A stretch of 64,000 bases of DNA. Origin: Arthrobacter sp. Lineage in GTDB: Bacteria; Actinomycetota; Actinomycetes; Actinomycetales; Micrococcaceae. The notes under the pieces are model-generated. The model made no database searches. It worked only from the letters and a program-made list of their open reading frames with translations, and was not told the DNA's origin. Of this stretch, positions 17,453 through 26,052 are shown one piece after another (positions within the stretch are counted from its first letter, which is position 1; each line of letters starts with the position of its first letter). A program made the position numbers and the translations under genes. The stretch lies in contig JAHFUZ010000008.1 of the NCBI GenBank assembly GCA_023264815.1, positions 62,001 through 126,000 on the forward strand. The letters are read 5' to 3'.

Positions 17453-19360
17453 GTGCAGTTTCACCACCACGGATACGTATCCGGAGACCCGCGGGTGCAG
17501 CCCGCCGCCGGCGTCGGCATTAATCGGCCCGCAGAGCTTCCCGACGAGGTGGACGTACTCATCGTGGGAACCGGACCTGCCGGCATGCTGGCCGCCGCAC
17601 AGCTGTCCCAGTTCCCGAACGTCACCACGCGGATCGTCGAACGCCGCGCGGGACGGCTGGCCATCGGCCAGGCCGACGGCATCCAGGCGCGGAGCGTAGA
17701 GACCTTCCAAGCCTTTGGCTTCGCCGAGCGGATCATTGCCGAGGCCTACGCGATCACCGAAATGGCATTCTGGAAGCCGGACGCCACGGACCCGTCGAGG
17801 ATTGTCCGCACCGCCCGCACACAGGATGACCCGGCAGGCATCAGCGAGTTCCCGCACCTGATCGTCAATCAGGCCCGTGTACTGGACTACTTCGCCGAAT
17901 ACATGGCCAACTCACCCACCCGGATGGCACCGGACTACGGCTACGAATTCCGCTCCCTCACCGTCGCGGACCAGGGTGAGTACCCCGTCACCGTGACCCT
18001 TCTCCACACCTCCGGCCCCCGTGAGGGGCAGGAGCGCCTGGTCCGCGCCAAGTACGTTGTGGGCGCCGACGGTGCACGCAGCAAGGTGCGGGAATCCATC
18101 GGCTGCACCCTCGCCGGGGACCAGGCCAACCACGCCTGGGGCGTGATGGATGCCCTCGCGGTGACCGACTTCCCGGACATCCGCACCAAATGCGCCATCC
18201 AGTCCGGTACAGGCGGCAGCATCCTGCTGATCCCCCGCGAAGGCGGGCACCTCTTCCGGATGTACGTGGACCTCGGCGAGGTGGACCCGAACGACAACGG
18301 CGCGGTCCGCAACACCTCCATCGAGGAGATCATCCGTAAGGCCAACGAGATCCTCCACCCGTACACCCTCGAGGTCCGCAACATCGCCTGGCACAGCGTC
18401 TACGAGGTGGGCCACCGGCTGACCGACCGGTTCGACGACGTCCTGCCGCAGGACCGCGGCACCCGCACCCCGCGGGTCTTCATCACTGGCGACGCCTGCC
18501 ACACGCACAGCGCCAAGGCGGGCCAGGGCATGAACGTCTCCATGCAGGACGGCTTCAACATCGCCTGGAAACTGGGGCACGTGCTCGAGGGCCGCAGTCC
18601 GGAAAGCCTGCTCTCCACCTACTCGGCAGAACGCCAGGTGGTGGCCAAAAACCTGATCGACTTCGACAAGGAATGGTCCACGCTGATGGCGAAGCGGCCC
18701 GAGGAGTTCGAGGACCCCTCGGAACTGGAGGACTTCTACGTGCGCACCGCCGAATTCCCCGCCGGATTCATGACGCAGTACGCGCCGTCCGAACTCGTCG
18801 CCGACGCAAGACACCAGGACCTGGCTACCGGCTTCCCGGTGGGGAAGCGCTTCAAGTCCGCGCCCGTGGTCCGGGTCGCCGACACCAACCCCGTGCAGCT
18901 CGGCCACCACGCCACAGCGGACGGCCGCTGGCGGATCTACGTGTTCGCGGATCCTGCGCTCCCTGGCACGGACTCCGCGACGGAGCACTTTGCCGGGTGG
19001 CTCGCGAACTCGCCGGAATCGCCGCTGGCCGCAACGCCGTCGGGCGCTGATCCTGACGCGTGGTTCGACGTGAAGGTGATCTACCAGCAGGATCACCCCC
19101 GCATCGATTTCGGTGCCATTCCCGGCGTGTTCAAGCCTCAGGTTGGCCCCTTCAAGCTCATCGATTACGAGAAGGTGTACGCCACCAACCCTGCCGCGGA
19201 CATCTTCGACCTGCGCGGCCTGGACCGCGGCGGTGTTGTGGTGGTGGTCCGCCCGGACCAGTACGTGGCCAACGTCCTCCCGCTCACCGCCACCGCCGAA
19301 CTGGCGGAGTTCTTCGCACCCTTGCTGCGCCAGGGTGCGGCTAGCGGAGCTGCTCGCTGA
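17453..19360 (+). CDS. FAD-dependent aromatic monooxygenase, 3-hydroxybenzoate 4-monooxygenase-like
   Basis: A 635-residue class A flavoprotein hydroxylase. FAD-binding GTGPAG lies at residues 39-44, the DG motif in GADGARSKVRESIG near 205, and the GD motif in GDACHTHSAKAGQGMN near 345. A C-terminal thioredoxin-like domain (about 450-620) is as in phenol 2-monooxygenase and MobA. Length and architecture match 3-hydroxybenzoate 4-hydroxylase, which makes protocatechuate. Given the adjacent homoprotocatechuate operon, 3-hydroxyphenylacetate is an alternative substrate (inference). The start is GTG 17453 with GAGGAAAG upstream. It is divergent from the hpa operon and converges with the IclR gene, overlapping it by 20 bases. 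Confidence 0.8.
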   Translation: MQFHHHGYVSGDPRVQPAAGVGINRPAELPDEVDVLIVGTGPAGMLAAAQLSQFPNVTTRIVERRAGRLAIGQADGIQARSVETFQAFGFAERIIAEAYAITEMAFWKPDATDPSRIVRTARTQDDPAGISEFPHLIVNQARVLDYFAEYMANSPTRMAPDYGYEFRSLTVADQGEYPVTVTLLHTSGPREGQERLVRAKYVVGADGARSKVRESIGCTLAGDQANHAWGVMDALAVTDFPDIRTKCAIQSGTGGSILLIPREGGHLFRMYVDLGEVDPNDNGAVRNTSIEEIIRKANEILHPYTLEVRNIAWHSVYEVGHRLTDRFDDVLPQDRGTRTPRVFITGDACHTHSAKAGQGMNVSMQDGFNIAWKLGHVLEGRSPESLLSTYSAERQVVAKNLIDFDKEWSTLMAKRPEEFEDPSELEDFYVRTAEFPAGFMTQYAPSELVADARHQDLATGFPVGKRFKSAPVVRVADTNPVQLGHHATADGRWRIYVFADPALPGTDSATEHFAGWLANSPESPLAATPSGADPDAWFDVKVIYQQDHPRIDFGAIPGVFKPQVGPFKLIDYEKVYATNPAADIFDLRGLDRGGVVVVVRPDQYVANVLPLTATAELAEFFAPLLRQGAASGAAR

Positions 19361-20069
19361 TCCGCCCTGCGGCTTCCTTGACTGAGCTGCCAACTTCGTC
19401 GGAGGGAAGCTGCGCGCTGGGGTAGACCACGGCGATGGCTGCGGGCTGGAGATCGGCCCGCAGCATCAACGGGGCTGACACGCCCGTCACACCCGGCAGC
19501 ACTTCGTGGTGGCTCACGGCAAAACCCAACTCACGGACCGAGGCCACTTCCGCGCGGCGGGGCTGGTCCGGCGAGATTGCCGCCCACTGGGAATCGTCCA
19601 GGATTGACTGGATGGCCAGGCCCGGAGCCCCGACGTTCAGGGCGTGCCGGGTACCGGGACGCTGGACGACGGCGGCACGGCTGTGCCGCGGCTCCACGCT
19701 GGTGAGCGTGGTGCAGTCCCCGCGGTCCAGGACCACCAGGAAGGCTGTAGCGCCGAGTTTGTTGGCCAGGGCTGTCAGCTCGGGCAATGCCGCCGTCTGC
19801 AGGTCGCGGGCAACCCCGCGGGCCAGCGCGGCAAGGCCGGCGCCCAGGAGGATGCCGCCGGCGCTGTCCCGGGCCACCAGGCCATGGTCTTCGAGGGTCC
19901 GCAGGATCCTGTAGGCGACGGAACGGTGCACGCCCATCCGCTCCGAAACCTCGCCGATGCTGAGCGCTGTGGGCACCTCGCTCAGGATTTCGAGCATCCT
20001 GATCCCGCGCGAAAGCGTCTGCGAATGGGCCGGCGCCGCCTTCGCAGCGGACTTCTCTGCGCTTTCCAT
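19341..20069 (-). CDS. IclR-family transcriptional regulator
   Basis: A 242-residue regulator with an N-terminal winged HTH (about 15-75, LSIGEVSERMGVHRSVAYRILRTLE) and a C-terminal IclR effector domain (about 90-240). It probably controls the convergent monooxygenase gene, because both genes have decamer repeats of the same type and phasing upstream. I chose ATG 20069, with GGAAG close by. An in-frame ATG at 20132 would overlap the operator decamer and has no ribosome binding site, though leaderless translation cannot be excluded. Confidence 0.85.
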   Translation of the reverse strand: MESAEKSAAKAAPAHSQTLSRGIRMLEILSEVPTALSIGEVSERMGVHRSVAYRILRTLEDHGLVARDSAGGILLGAGLAALARGVARDLQTAALPELTALANKLGATAFLVVLDRGDCTTLTSVEPRHSRAAVVQRPGTRHALNVGAPGLAIQSILDDSQWAAISPDQPRRAEVASVRELGFAVSHHEVLPGVTGVSAPLMLRADLQPAAIAVVYPSAQLPSDEVGSSVKEAAGRISEQLR

Positions 20070-20130
20070 GGTCTTCCGATCCGTTGTGGGTGACGCGGTG
20101 GGTGACGCGGCGGGTGGGCCAAAGAGTTCC

Positions 20131-20160
20131 ATATTAGAACACGCACTGCGCTTATCGAAC
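20131..20160. promoter_or_regulatory. Two phased decamer repeats upstream of IclR gene
   Basis: ATATTAGAAC (20131-20140) and CTTATCGAAC (20151-20160) are 20 bp apart and resemble the CATATAGAAC pair before the monooxygenase gene. They lie between the divergent IclR and TetR genes, so autoregulation of the IclR gene is likely and an effect on the TetR gene is possible. Confidence 0.5.
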
Positions 20161-20240
20161 ACTTATGCGTGCGCTCAGCCGGTCTGAGGCGGCCCGTCAC
20201 GTTCTGCGCCGAAGGGCCAGTTTTGCATGCCGAAGGTAGA

Positions 20241-20849
20241 ATGCGCGGCATGAGGACCCTCGCCGACAACCTTGAAGCCCCTGATGATGTCCATACCCGC
20301 ATTGTGGTGGCAGCCTATGGTTTGTTCTCTCGCCGAGGCATCCGTGACGTCGGTGTCGAGGAGCTGATCCGCTCCTCAGGCGTTGCCAAAGCGACGTTCT
20401 ACCGGCATTTCCCGTCGAAGGATGATCTGGTGCTGGCCTTCCTGAAGCGGCGCGACGAGTTGTGGATGATGGGATCTGTTGTCCCGGAGGCGCGCAGCAG
20501 GGCGGAGAATCCCGAGGACCAGCTCCTTGCCATCTTCGATGTTTACGATCAATGGTTCCAGGACGACGATTTCGAAGCGTGTTCCTTCGTGAAAGTCCTG
20601 TTGGAAATGGGGGCTTCCCATCCGCTGGGCAAGGCCAGCATCGAATACCTGGGCAGGATCCGCCAGCAGGTCCGGATCCTGGCCGACGAAGCCGGCCTCG
20701 AGAATTCGGATGAGTTCGCCCTTTCCTGGCACATCCTCATGAAGGGCTCAATCATCGCCGCCGCGGAGGGCGACAAACGGGCTGCCCGCCGGGCCCGGCG
20801 GATGGCCGCCGGGCTCATTGCGGAACACCGGCCCTCTTCGCAGGGCTAG
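20241..20849 (+). CDS. TetR-family transcriptional regulator
   Basis: A 202-residue repressor-type protein. The TetR HTH is at about residues 15-60 (GIRDVGVEELIRSSGVAKATFYRHFPSKDDLVLAF), followed by an alpha-helical ligand domain. The start ATG 20241 is preceded by GAAGGTAG; another ATG lies nine bases on. Its target is unknown. It is divergent from the IclR gene and converges on the GT87 gene pair nine bases past its stop. Confidence 0.85.
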   Translation: MRGMRTLADNLEAPDDVHTRIVVAAYGLFSRRGIRDVGVEELIRSSGVAKATFYRHFPSKDDLVLAFLKRRDELWMMGSVVPEARSRAENPEDQLLAIFDVYDQWFQDDDFEACSFVKVLLEMGASHPLGKASIEYLGRIRQQVRILADEAGLENSDEFALSWHILMKGSIIAAAEGDKRAARRARRMAAGLIAEHRPSSQG

Positions 20850-20858
20850 GGCGGCGGT

Positions 20859-22145
20859 TCAGGCGGCCCGCGCCTCCGGCACCGCCGTCGGCTTCCGGCC
20901 CAGCTCGGCCGTCCGCTTGACCGACCACCACAGCAGCACCACCAGGAGCACGTTGCGGGTGGTGAGGATCGCGGCCATGACCGGGTGGGCGTGGATGAGC
21001 GGGGTGTAGAACAGCGGGTAGATCACGAAGGTGGTCATGGCGATGCCCATCAGCAGGGCGGCCGGGACCTTCCAGCGCTCCCAGTCGTGCGTCAGCCCGG
21101 CAACGATCACCGGCGCCAGCCAGATGATGAATTGCGGCGAACCCACCTTGTTGAACACGATGAACGCCGTGGTCATCATCAGCGCGCCCTCGAGGAAGAG
21201 TTCCTCCCGTTCGGCGCCGCGCTTGAGTGCCCGCACCAGCAGGACTGCGGCAACTACGGCAGCAACAATCAGCAGCGGCTGCATCAGGAATGCGGCCACG
21301 GCAGCGCCGGGGCCGTAGACCTCGGTGGAGTTGATGGCCGTGTTGTCCGCCATCCTCGAGCCGCCGATGTTGAACACGCTCATCCACACCCACGGCGTGG
21401 AGAACGTGGCTTCCAGCTGCATGCCGCGTTCGCCCTGGTTCAGCAGGAAGTCCATGATGTGCGGCAGTCCGCCGGACAGGTACGTGCCCAGGCCAACGAC
21501 GGCGGTGACCGCAACTCCGGAGGCCAGTACCTGGATCCGCTTCCGGCTGGCAATGATGATCGGCACGAGGACGGCCGCCGGCCACACCTTGATCCAGGTG
21601 GCGACGCTCAGCAGGACACCCGCCACCACGGGCCGTTCCGCAGCGTAAAGCAGGGCGATCAGCACGATCGGGGCGGTGATGCCCTCCACCCGGGCGAAGC
21701 TCAGGTACCCCATAAACACGGTGAAAAACAGCCACCACCAGGCCGGGGCAATGCCGCGCACCTTCCGCGGTCCGCGGGTCAGATACACGAGCCCGACGGC
21801 GTTGAGGGCTGTGATGATCAGGAACCAGCAGAGCAGGTAGAGGCTGGGTCCGGCAATGTTCGCGAGGAAGATCGGGATCTGCGCCAGCACCGGGTACACC
21901 CAGGGGCTGATCTTCCCGTCCAGGCTCTCCGGGTTGTAGCCGTCCATGGCCCACTGGCGGTACTGCTCAGTGTCGCTGAACGTGTTGCCGCTGAGGAAAA
22001 AGGATGCCATCCAGCCCAGGAAGTACAGGTGGATGACCGCGAAGCCCCACCAGACGCTGGACGGACGGGCGAACCAGTCCACCGCACGCGCGGGCAGGAG
22101 CTTGCCGCGGACACTGACCAGCCGGTCGAAGAACTTCGTGGAAAT
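20859..22145 (-). CDS. GT87/DUF2029 multipass membrane protein, probable ATT start
   Basis: A protein of 428 residues (407 from the first conventional start, GTG 22082) with about ten membrane helices. It is of the GT-C fold DUF2029/GT87 type, which uses polyprenyl-phosphate sugars as donors, for example mannosyl or arabinosyl transfer to envelope glycans. It is a close paralog of the upstream gene (shared pattern GERGMQLEATFSTPWVWMSV). The frame continues upstream of GTG 22082, which has no ribosome binding site, to ATT 22145. GGAG lies seven bases before that ATT, and homology with the paralog also begins there. The upstream stop codon is one base away, so coupling is likely. Confidence 0.72.
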   Translation of the reverse strand: MSTKFFDRLVSVRGKLLPARAVDWFARPSSVWWGFAVIHLYFLGWMASFFLSGNTFSDTEQYRQWAMDGYNPESLDGKISPWVYPVLAQIPIFLANIAGPSLYLLCWFLIITALNAVGLVYLTRGPRKVRGIAPAWWWLFFTVFMGYLSFARVEGITAPIVLIALLYAAERPVVAGVLLSVATWIKVWPAAVLVPIIIASRKRIQVLASGVAVTAVVGLGTYLSGGLPHIMDFLLNQGERGMQLEATFSTPWVWMSVFNIGGSRMADNTAINSTEVYGPGAAVAAFLMQPLLIVAAVVAAVLLVRALKRGAEREELFLEGALMMTTAFIVFNKVGSPQFIIWLAPVIVAGLTHDWERWKVPAALLMGIAMTTFVIYPLFYTPLIHAHPVMAAILTTRNVLLVVLLWWSVKRTAELGRKPTAVPEARAA

Positions 22146-22146
22146 C

Positions 22147-23469
22147 TTAGGACTCCTTGAGCGCGGGAACGGACGCGGGAGTCTTTTTGCCCAGGGAGTA
22201 CAGGCGCCGGACGGACCACAGGAACAGCACCACCAGCAGGACGTTGCGGATGGTCAGCACGCCGGCCATGAGCGGGTTGTTGTGGCTCAGGGCGTCGTAG
22301 AACAGCGGGTAGATGAAGAACGTGGCCACGGCGATGGCGATGAGCATGGCCGCGGGGACCCGCCATTCGCGCCAGCTGTGTGCCAGGCCAACGGCCACAG
22401 CGGGGGCCAGCCACACCATGAACTGGGGTGAGCCCACCTTGTTGAAGACCACAAAGGCGGTGGTGAGCGTCAGGGCTCCGGCCAGCAGCAGTTCGGTGCG
22501 GTCCACGCCGGTGCCGTTGGCAGCCTGGTTGAGCTTCCCGTTGTGCAGCGCCCAGAACGTCAGGCCGGCCACAAGCAGTGCGGCCAGGATCAGCAGCGGC
22601 TGCATCAGCACGGACATCACCGCGGTGCCGGGTCCGTCCACCTGCATGGAGTTGATGTCGGTGTTCATGTACATGCGCGAGTCGCCAACGTTCAGCACGG
22701 ACAGCCACAGCCACGGGGTGGTGAAGGTCGCCTCAAGCTGCATGCCACGGTCGCCCTGCTGCGTCAGGAAGTTCAGCAGCTTGGGCACACTGCCCACGAC
22801 GGCGGCCAGCGCCACCACCACTGCCGACGTCGCCACGCCTGCCAGCACCACGAGCAGCCGGTTCCTGACCACGGCGAACAGGGCCAGCATGACGGCGGCC
22901 GGCCAGACCTTCACCCACGTGGCGGCGGCGAGGATCACCGAGGCAATGAACGGCCGGCCGACGCCATACGCCAAAGCCACCAGGACGATAGGTGCGGTGA
23001 GGCCGTCCACGCGTGCGAAGCCCAGCCAGCCCATCAGCAGGGTAAAGATCAGCCACCACCAGCCGGCCGGAATGGCGTCCTGGTTGCGTCCACGGTCCGT
23101 GAGCTTGGCCAGGCCCCAGCCGTTGAGGAGCGTGGTCATCAGCACCCAGAGGAAGAAGAACGGACCCGGTCCCGCGAGCCCGGCGATTGCCATGGGGATC
23201 AGCGCCAGGATGGGGTACACCCACGGGCTCGGCCCGCCGCTGAGGTTGGCTTCGTTAAAGCCGGCCGAGGCCCAGTCGCGGTAAATGAAGGTATCGCTGA
23301 AGGCCTCGCCGCGGAGGGAGAGCAGGCCTCCGAAGATCAGGAATCCCAGGTGCACCAGGATGAAGCCGGTGAGCAGCCCGCGGGGTGTGTTCAGCCACGA
23401 CCTTGCTGCCGCCGGCAGGATGACGTTGCGGATCCGGGTCAGCGAGGCGAAGAATGCGTCCGTGGAAAT
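22147..23469 (-). CDS. GT87/DUF2029 multipass membrane protein, paralog, probable ATT start
   Basis: A protein of 440 residues from ATT 23469 (469 if TTG 23556 is used). It is the same GT-C type family as the following gene, with about ten membrane helices and the acidic loop EAFSDTFIYRDWA after the first helix, as expected for a GT-C catalytic loop. ATT 23469 begins the sequence ISTDAFFASL, which aligns with ISTKFFDRLV at the start of the paralog, and has AAGGA seven bases upstream. The residues encoded before it are not conserved. The two form a two-gene operon. Substrate unknown; envelope glycan assembly is an inference from the family. Confidence 0.75.
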   Translation of the reverse strand: MSTDAFFASLTRIRNVILPAAARSWLNTPRGLLTGFILVHLGFLIFGGLLSLRGEAFSDTFIYRDWASAGFNEANLSGGPSPWVYPILALIPMAIAGLAGPGPFFFLWVLMTTLLNGWGLAKLTDRGRNQDAIPAGWWWLIFTLLMGWLGFARVDGLTAPIVLVALAYGVGRPFIASVILAAATWVKVWPAAVMLALFAVVRNRLLVVLAGVATSAVVVALAAVVGSVPKLLNFLTQQGDRGMQLEATFTTPWLWLSVLNVGDSRMYMNTDINSMQVDGPGTAVMSVLMQPLLILAALLVAGLTFWALHNGKLNQAANGTGVDRTELLLAGALTLTTAFVVFNKVGSPQFMVWLAPAVAVGLAHSWREWRVPAAMLIAIAVATFFIYPLFYDALSHNNPLMAGVLTIRNVLLVVLFLWSVRRLYSLGKKTPASVPALKES

Positions 23470-23648
23470 GGCGGAATCCTTGTCAGAGAGGGGCAAAAAC
23501 AGGTGCCGGACCGTGCCGCAGGGCGGGAACCGGAAGCTTTGGGGGTCCACTGACAACAGCCGCCCCTACCAGCCAAGGGTAATTGACGGCCCGTGGTGGC
23601 CAGTAATCCTGCCGCCCCGCGGCCGTCTCTTTCCGCGGCCGGGCACCG

Positions 23649-24758
23649 TTACGTGGCCTTGGTCTGGCGGTAGCGTTCAATCTGTTTCAGCCGCCGCAGG
23701 AGGCTGTCGCGCCGCGGGTGCGGGACGGCGTCGGGCGCTTCCGCGGTGAGGTCGATGTGTTTGGTTCCGTACTGCCAGAGCAGGAGGTCATCGAGCAGGC
23801 GGTCCGGGCCGGGGGAGTAGCGGTGGTCCAGCGCCCTGCGGACCTCGGTGATGCGCTGGGCGCTGAGCAGGCCGGCCAGCTGGACGGTCTGGTTCAGGCC
23901 ATGGGCGGCCATCAGCTCCGCTGCCCAGCCCCAGTCGTCGTCCACCTTGCGGTCCACGTGCGGCAGCAGCGTGCGCCAGACGTCGCGGATCCTGTTGGGC
24001 GTGAGCTGCGCGGCACCTTCGCCGTCCGTGTCCCAGTAGCTGCGGACCTCCTCATAGCGCTCGTGCAGGTCCGCGAATGCGCTTTCCACGGTTTCCAGCA
24101 TGGCGGCGGTGGCGGTGAACTGCCGGTCGAAGTGCGGCGTCCAGGCGCGCGGGTCCTCGGCCTTGAAGCGGATGTCGTGCTCAATCTCGCTCCAGGCGTG
24201 GGCGAACACGGTGCGGATCTGGCATTCGAAGAAGTAGCTGCCGTTGGGCGGGATATCCGGGTTGAAGACCTGCTGGTACTCCTTCACGGCCTCGTTCTGG
24301 ATGGTCCGCAGGATGAGGTGGCGGCTGGAGTAGCCATAGGTGCCGGATTCGATGGAGCCGATGTCCTTCTCGCGGTCCCCGCGGCAGTCGAACACCTGGC
24401 GCTGGCGTTTGATGATGTTGGCCACCAGCGCGTTTTCGGCCGGAAGCTTGGTGATGACGCGGACGCCCACCATGTCATTGAGCGTGCGGAACGGGTCCGG
24501 GAATTTCAGCACCGGCGGCCCGCCCGGTTCCAGCGGCTCCTCCACCCGGGAGATCTTCTCGCGGAAGGACTCCACCGTTTTGGTGCGCCCGGTAACGAAC
24601 AGCGGTGTCACTTCGCTGTCCTTCAGCATGCGGCGCAGGATGAGCAGGACGTCCCGGGTGACCAGCTTCAGGGCGGGGCGGACGCGCTCGTAGATCTCCA
24701 CGTTCTCCTCCACGGATTCGCGGAGGCTGACGTCCAGGCTGTCCCAGTTACTCGGCAT
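23649..24758 (-). CDS. Stand-alone RelA/SpoT-domain alarmone synthetase
   Basis: A 369-residue protein with an (p)ppGpp synthetase fold at about residues 50-215 and no HD hydrolase, TGS or ACT domain. Synthetase motifs are intact: GRTKTVESFREK, the DMVGVRVI strand, GYSSRHLIL and FECQIRTVFAHAWSEIEHD. The roughly 150-residue C-terminal extension is unassigned and rich in charged helices. Housekeeping small alarmone synthetases (RelP, RelQ) are shorter, about 210-260 residues. Some toxic small alarmone synthetases also lack hydrolase domains, but no obvious antitoxin gene is adjacent. Substrate (GDP/GTP, ATP or tRNA) cannot be told from motifs alone. Confidence 0.82.
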   Translation of the reverse strand: MPSNWDSLDVSLRESVEENVEIYERVRPALKLVTRDVLLILRRMLKDSEVTPLFVTGRTKTVESFREKISRVEEPLEPGGPPVLKFPDPFRTLNDMVGVRVITKLPAENALVANIIKRQRQVFDCRGDREKDIGSIESGTYGYSSRHLILRTIQNEAVKEYQQVFNPDIPPNGSYFFECQIRTVFAHAWSEIEHDIRFKAEDPRAWTPHFDRQFTATAAMLETVESAFADLHERYEEVRSYWDTDGEGAAQLTPNRIRDVWRTLLPHVDRKVDDDWGWAAELMAAHGLNQTVQLAGLLSAQRITEVRRALDHRYSPGPDRLLDDLLLWQYGTKHIDLTAEAPDAVPHPRRDSLLRRLKQIERYRQTKAT

Positions 24759-24798
24759 GGTCCCAGCTTACGGCGGGGCTACGACACCCTCCCGCCCC

Positions 24799-24901
24799 GA
24801 CGCTCTCTCACTTAACGCAGGAAATTCGGCAACCCTCTATCACTTTCTTCAAGAGAGTGAGAGAGGGTCGCCGAATAAACCACATTAAGTGAGAGAGCGT
24901 C
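24799..24901. repeat. Composite palindromic intergenic repeat, copy 1
   Basis: A 103-bp nested inverted repeat. The outer 17-bp arms are perfect (24799-24815 and 24885-24901, GACGCTCTCTCACTTAA and complement), and an inner hairpin with CCCTCT...AGAGGG arms is centred near 24851. It lies 17 bases after the LacI-type gene stop and 40 bases before the alarmone synthetase start, so it may terminate the former. About 80% identical by eye to the copy at 47473-47575. Confidence 0.85.
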
Positions 24902-24918
24902 CGGCGGGGGTGGGGCAC

Positions 24919-25971
24919 TCACTTTTCCAAAGCGTGCGCGGCGGTGGAGTTGCGGACCACCAGGGAGCTTTCGAGGGTCAGCTGGGGCCGCTCCAGCGGG
25001 CGGCCTTCCATGAGGTGCCGCAGCTGCCCGGCGGCCTGCACTCCCAGGGACGTCGCCGGCAGGTGCACGCTGGTCAGGCTGGGGTTGCTCGTGGCGGAGT
25101 AGGGCAGGTCGTCGAAGCCCGCGATGGCCAGCTGGTCCGGGATCCGGACGCCCGCCACCCGAGCCTCCTGCAGCACACCGTAAGCGTGCGTGTCAGTCGC
25201 GCAGACGACGGCGGTGATCCCGTCGCGCTGCCAGGCCGGCCAGGCAGCGGCAAAGGCAGCCGCTGCCGCGCCGACGTCGATGGTGGTGCTGATCATTCCG
25301 TCCGCCGGCACCGACATGCCGCGGGCCGCGGCCTCCGCGAGGAAGGCGTTCCGCCTGACCTCGAAGGTGGCCGTGCCCGTGACGCTGTCCAGGTAGGCCA
25401 CTCGCCGGTGGCCGGCGTCGGCCAGGTGTGCTGCCAGCTGGCGGGCGCCGTGTGCAACGTCCAGGTTGACCGACGGAGCGTAGGACTCCAGTCCGGGGGC
25501 GTCGAGCAGGACCAGGGGTCCGGCGGCAGAGAGTTCTTCCAGAAATCCGGCGTTGGGGGCATCCACCAGCAGTCCGGCCGGCCGCAGCGCCATCAGTTTC
25601 CGCACGTCGTCCGCCTGCGGAAACTCGCCGGCGTCCGTCACGGAGAGCAGCAGCTGGTAATCCGGGCCGAGGGACTCCCGCACCCCGGCGATCACCTTGG
25701 CGAAGGAGGGGTTGGAGATGTCCGGGGCAACCAGGATCACGATGGAACTGACGCCCTTGGCCAGCGAGCTGCCAATCCCGTCCACCACGTAGCCCAGCTC
25801 GGAAATGGCTGCCCGCACGCGGCTGATGTTCTCCTCCGAGACGCGTCCGGCAGTCTTGCCGTTGGCTACCAGCGAAACCGTCGCCGTCGAAACCCCGGCA
25901 CGCGCGGCAACCATTGCCGCCGTCGCCCGCCGTGAGCGGACAGGCTGATCCAGGTGCTCCGGCGATTCCAT
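24919..25971 (-). CDS. uriR: LacI-family regulator of ribonucleoside utilisation (UriR-like)
   Basis: A 350-residue repressor with the HTH at about residues 18-40 (MVAARAGVSTATVSLVANGK), hinge to 65 and a periplasmic-binding-protein-like effector domain to the end (IAGFDDLPYS typical). It is divergent from the nucleoside hydrolase-MFS-ribokinase operon with two LacI-type operators between. The arrangement matches the uriR-rbsK1-uriT-uriH locus known from Corynebacterium glutamicum, so control of uridine/ribose genes is inferred. Confidence 0.85.
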   Translation of the reverse strand: MESPEHLDQPVRSRRATAAMVAARAGVSTATVSLVANGKTAGRVSEENISRVRAAISELGYVVDGIGSSLAKGVSSIVILVAPDISNPSFAKVIAGVRESLGPDYQLLLSVTDAGEFPQADDVRKLMALRPAGLLVDAPNAGFLEELSAAGPLVLLDAPGLESYAPSVNLDVAHGARQLAAHLADAGHRRVAYLDSVTGTATFEVRRNAFLAEAAARGMSVPADGMISTTIDVGAAAAAFAAAWPAWQRDGITAVVCATDTHAYGVLQEARVAGVRIPDQLAIAGFDDLPYSATSNPSLTSVHLPATSLGVQAAGQLRHLMEGRPLERPQLTLESSLVVRNSTAAHALEK

Positions 25972-26017
25972 ACCCCGATCGTAGCGGGCAGAGAAGGCAA
26001 AGCCACACCGTAGGGCA

Positions 26018-26052
26018 TCAAGCGCTTAACGTTGATTGCGTTAAGCGTTTGA
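26018..26052. promoter_or_regulatory. Twin LacI-type operators
   Basis: TCAAGCGCTTAA (26018-26029) and TTAAGCGTTTGA (26041-26052) are near-inverted copies, one mismatch apart, with centres 23 bp apart. Both have the central CG of LacI/GalR operators. They lie in the intergenic region between the repressor gene and the nucleoside hydrolase gene. Confidence 0.65.
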
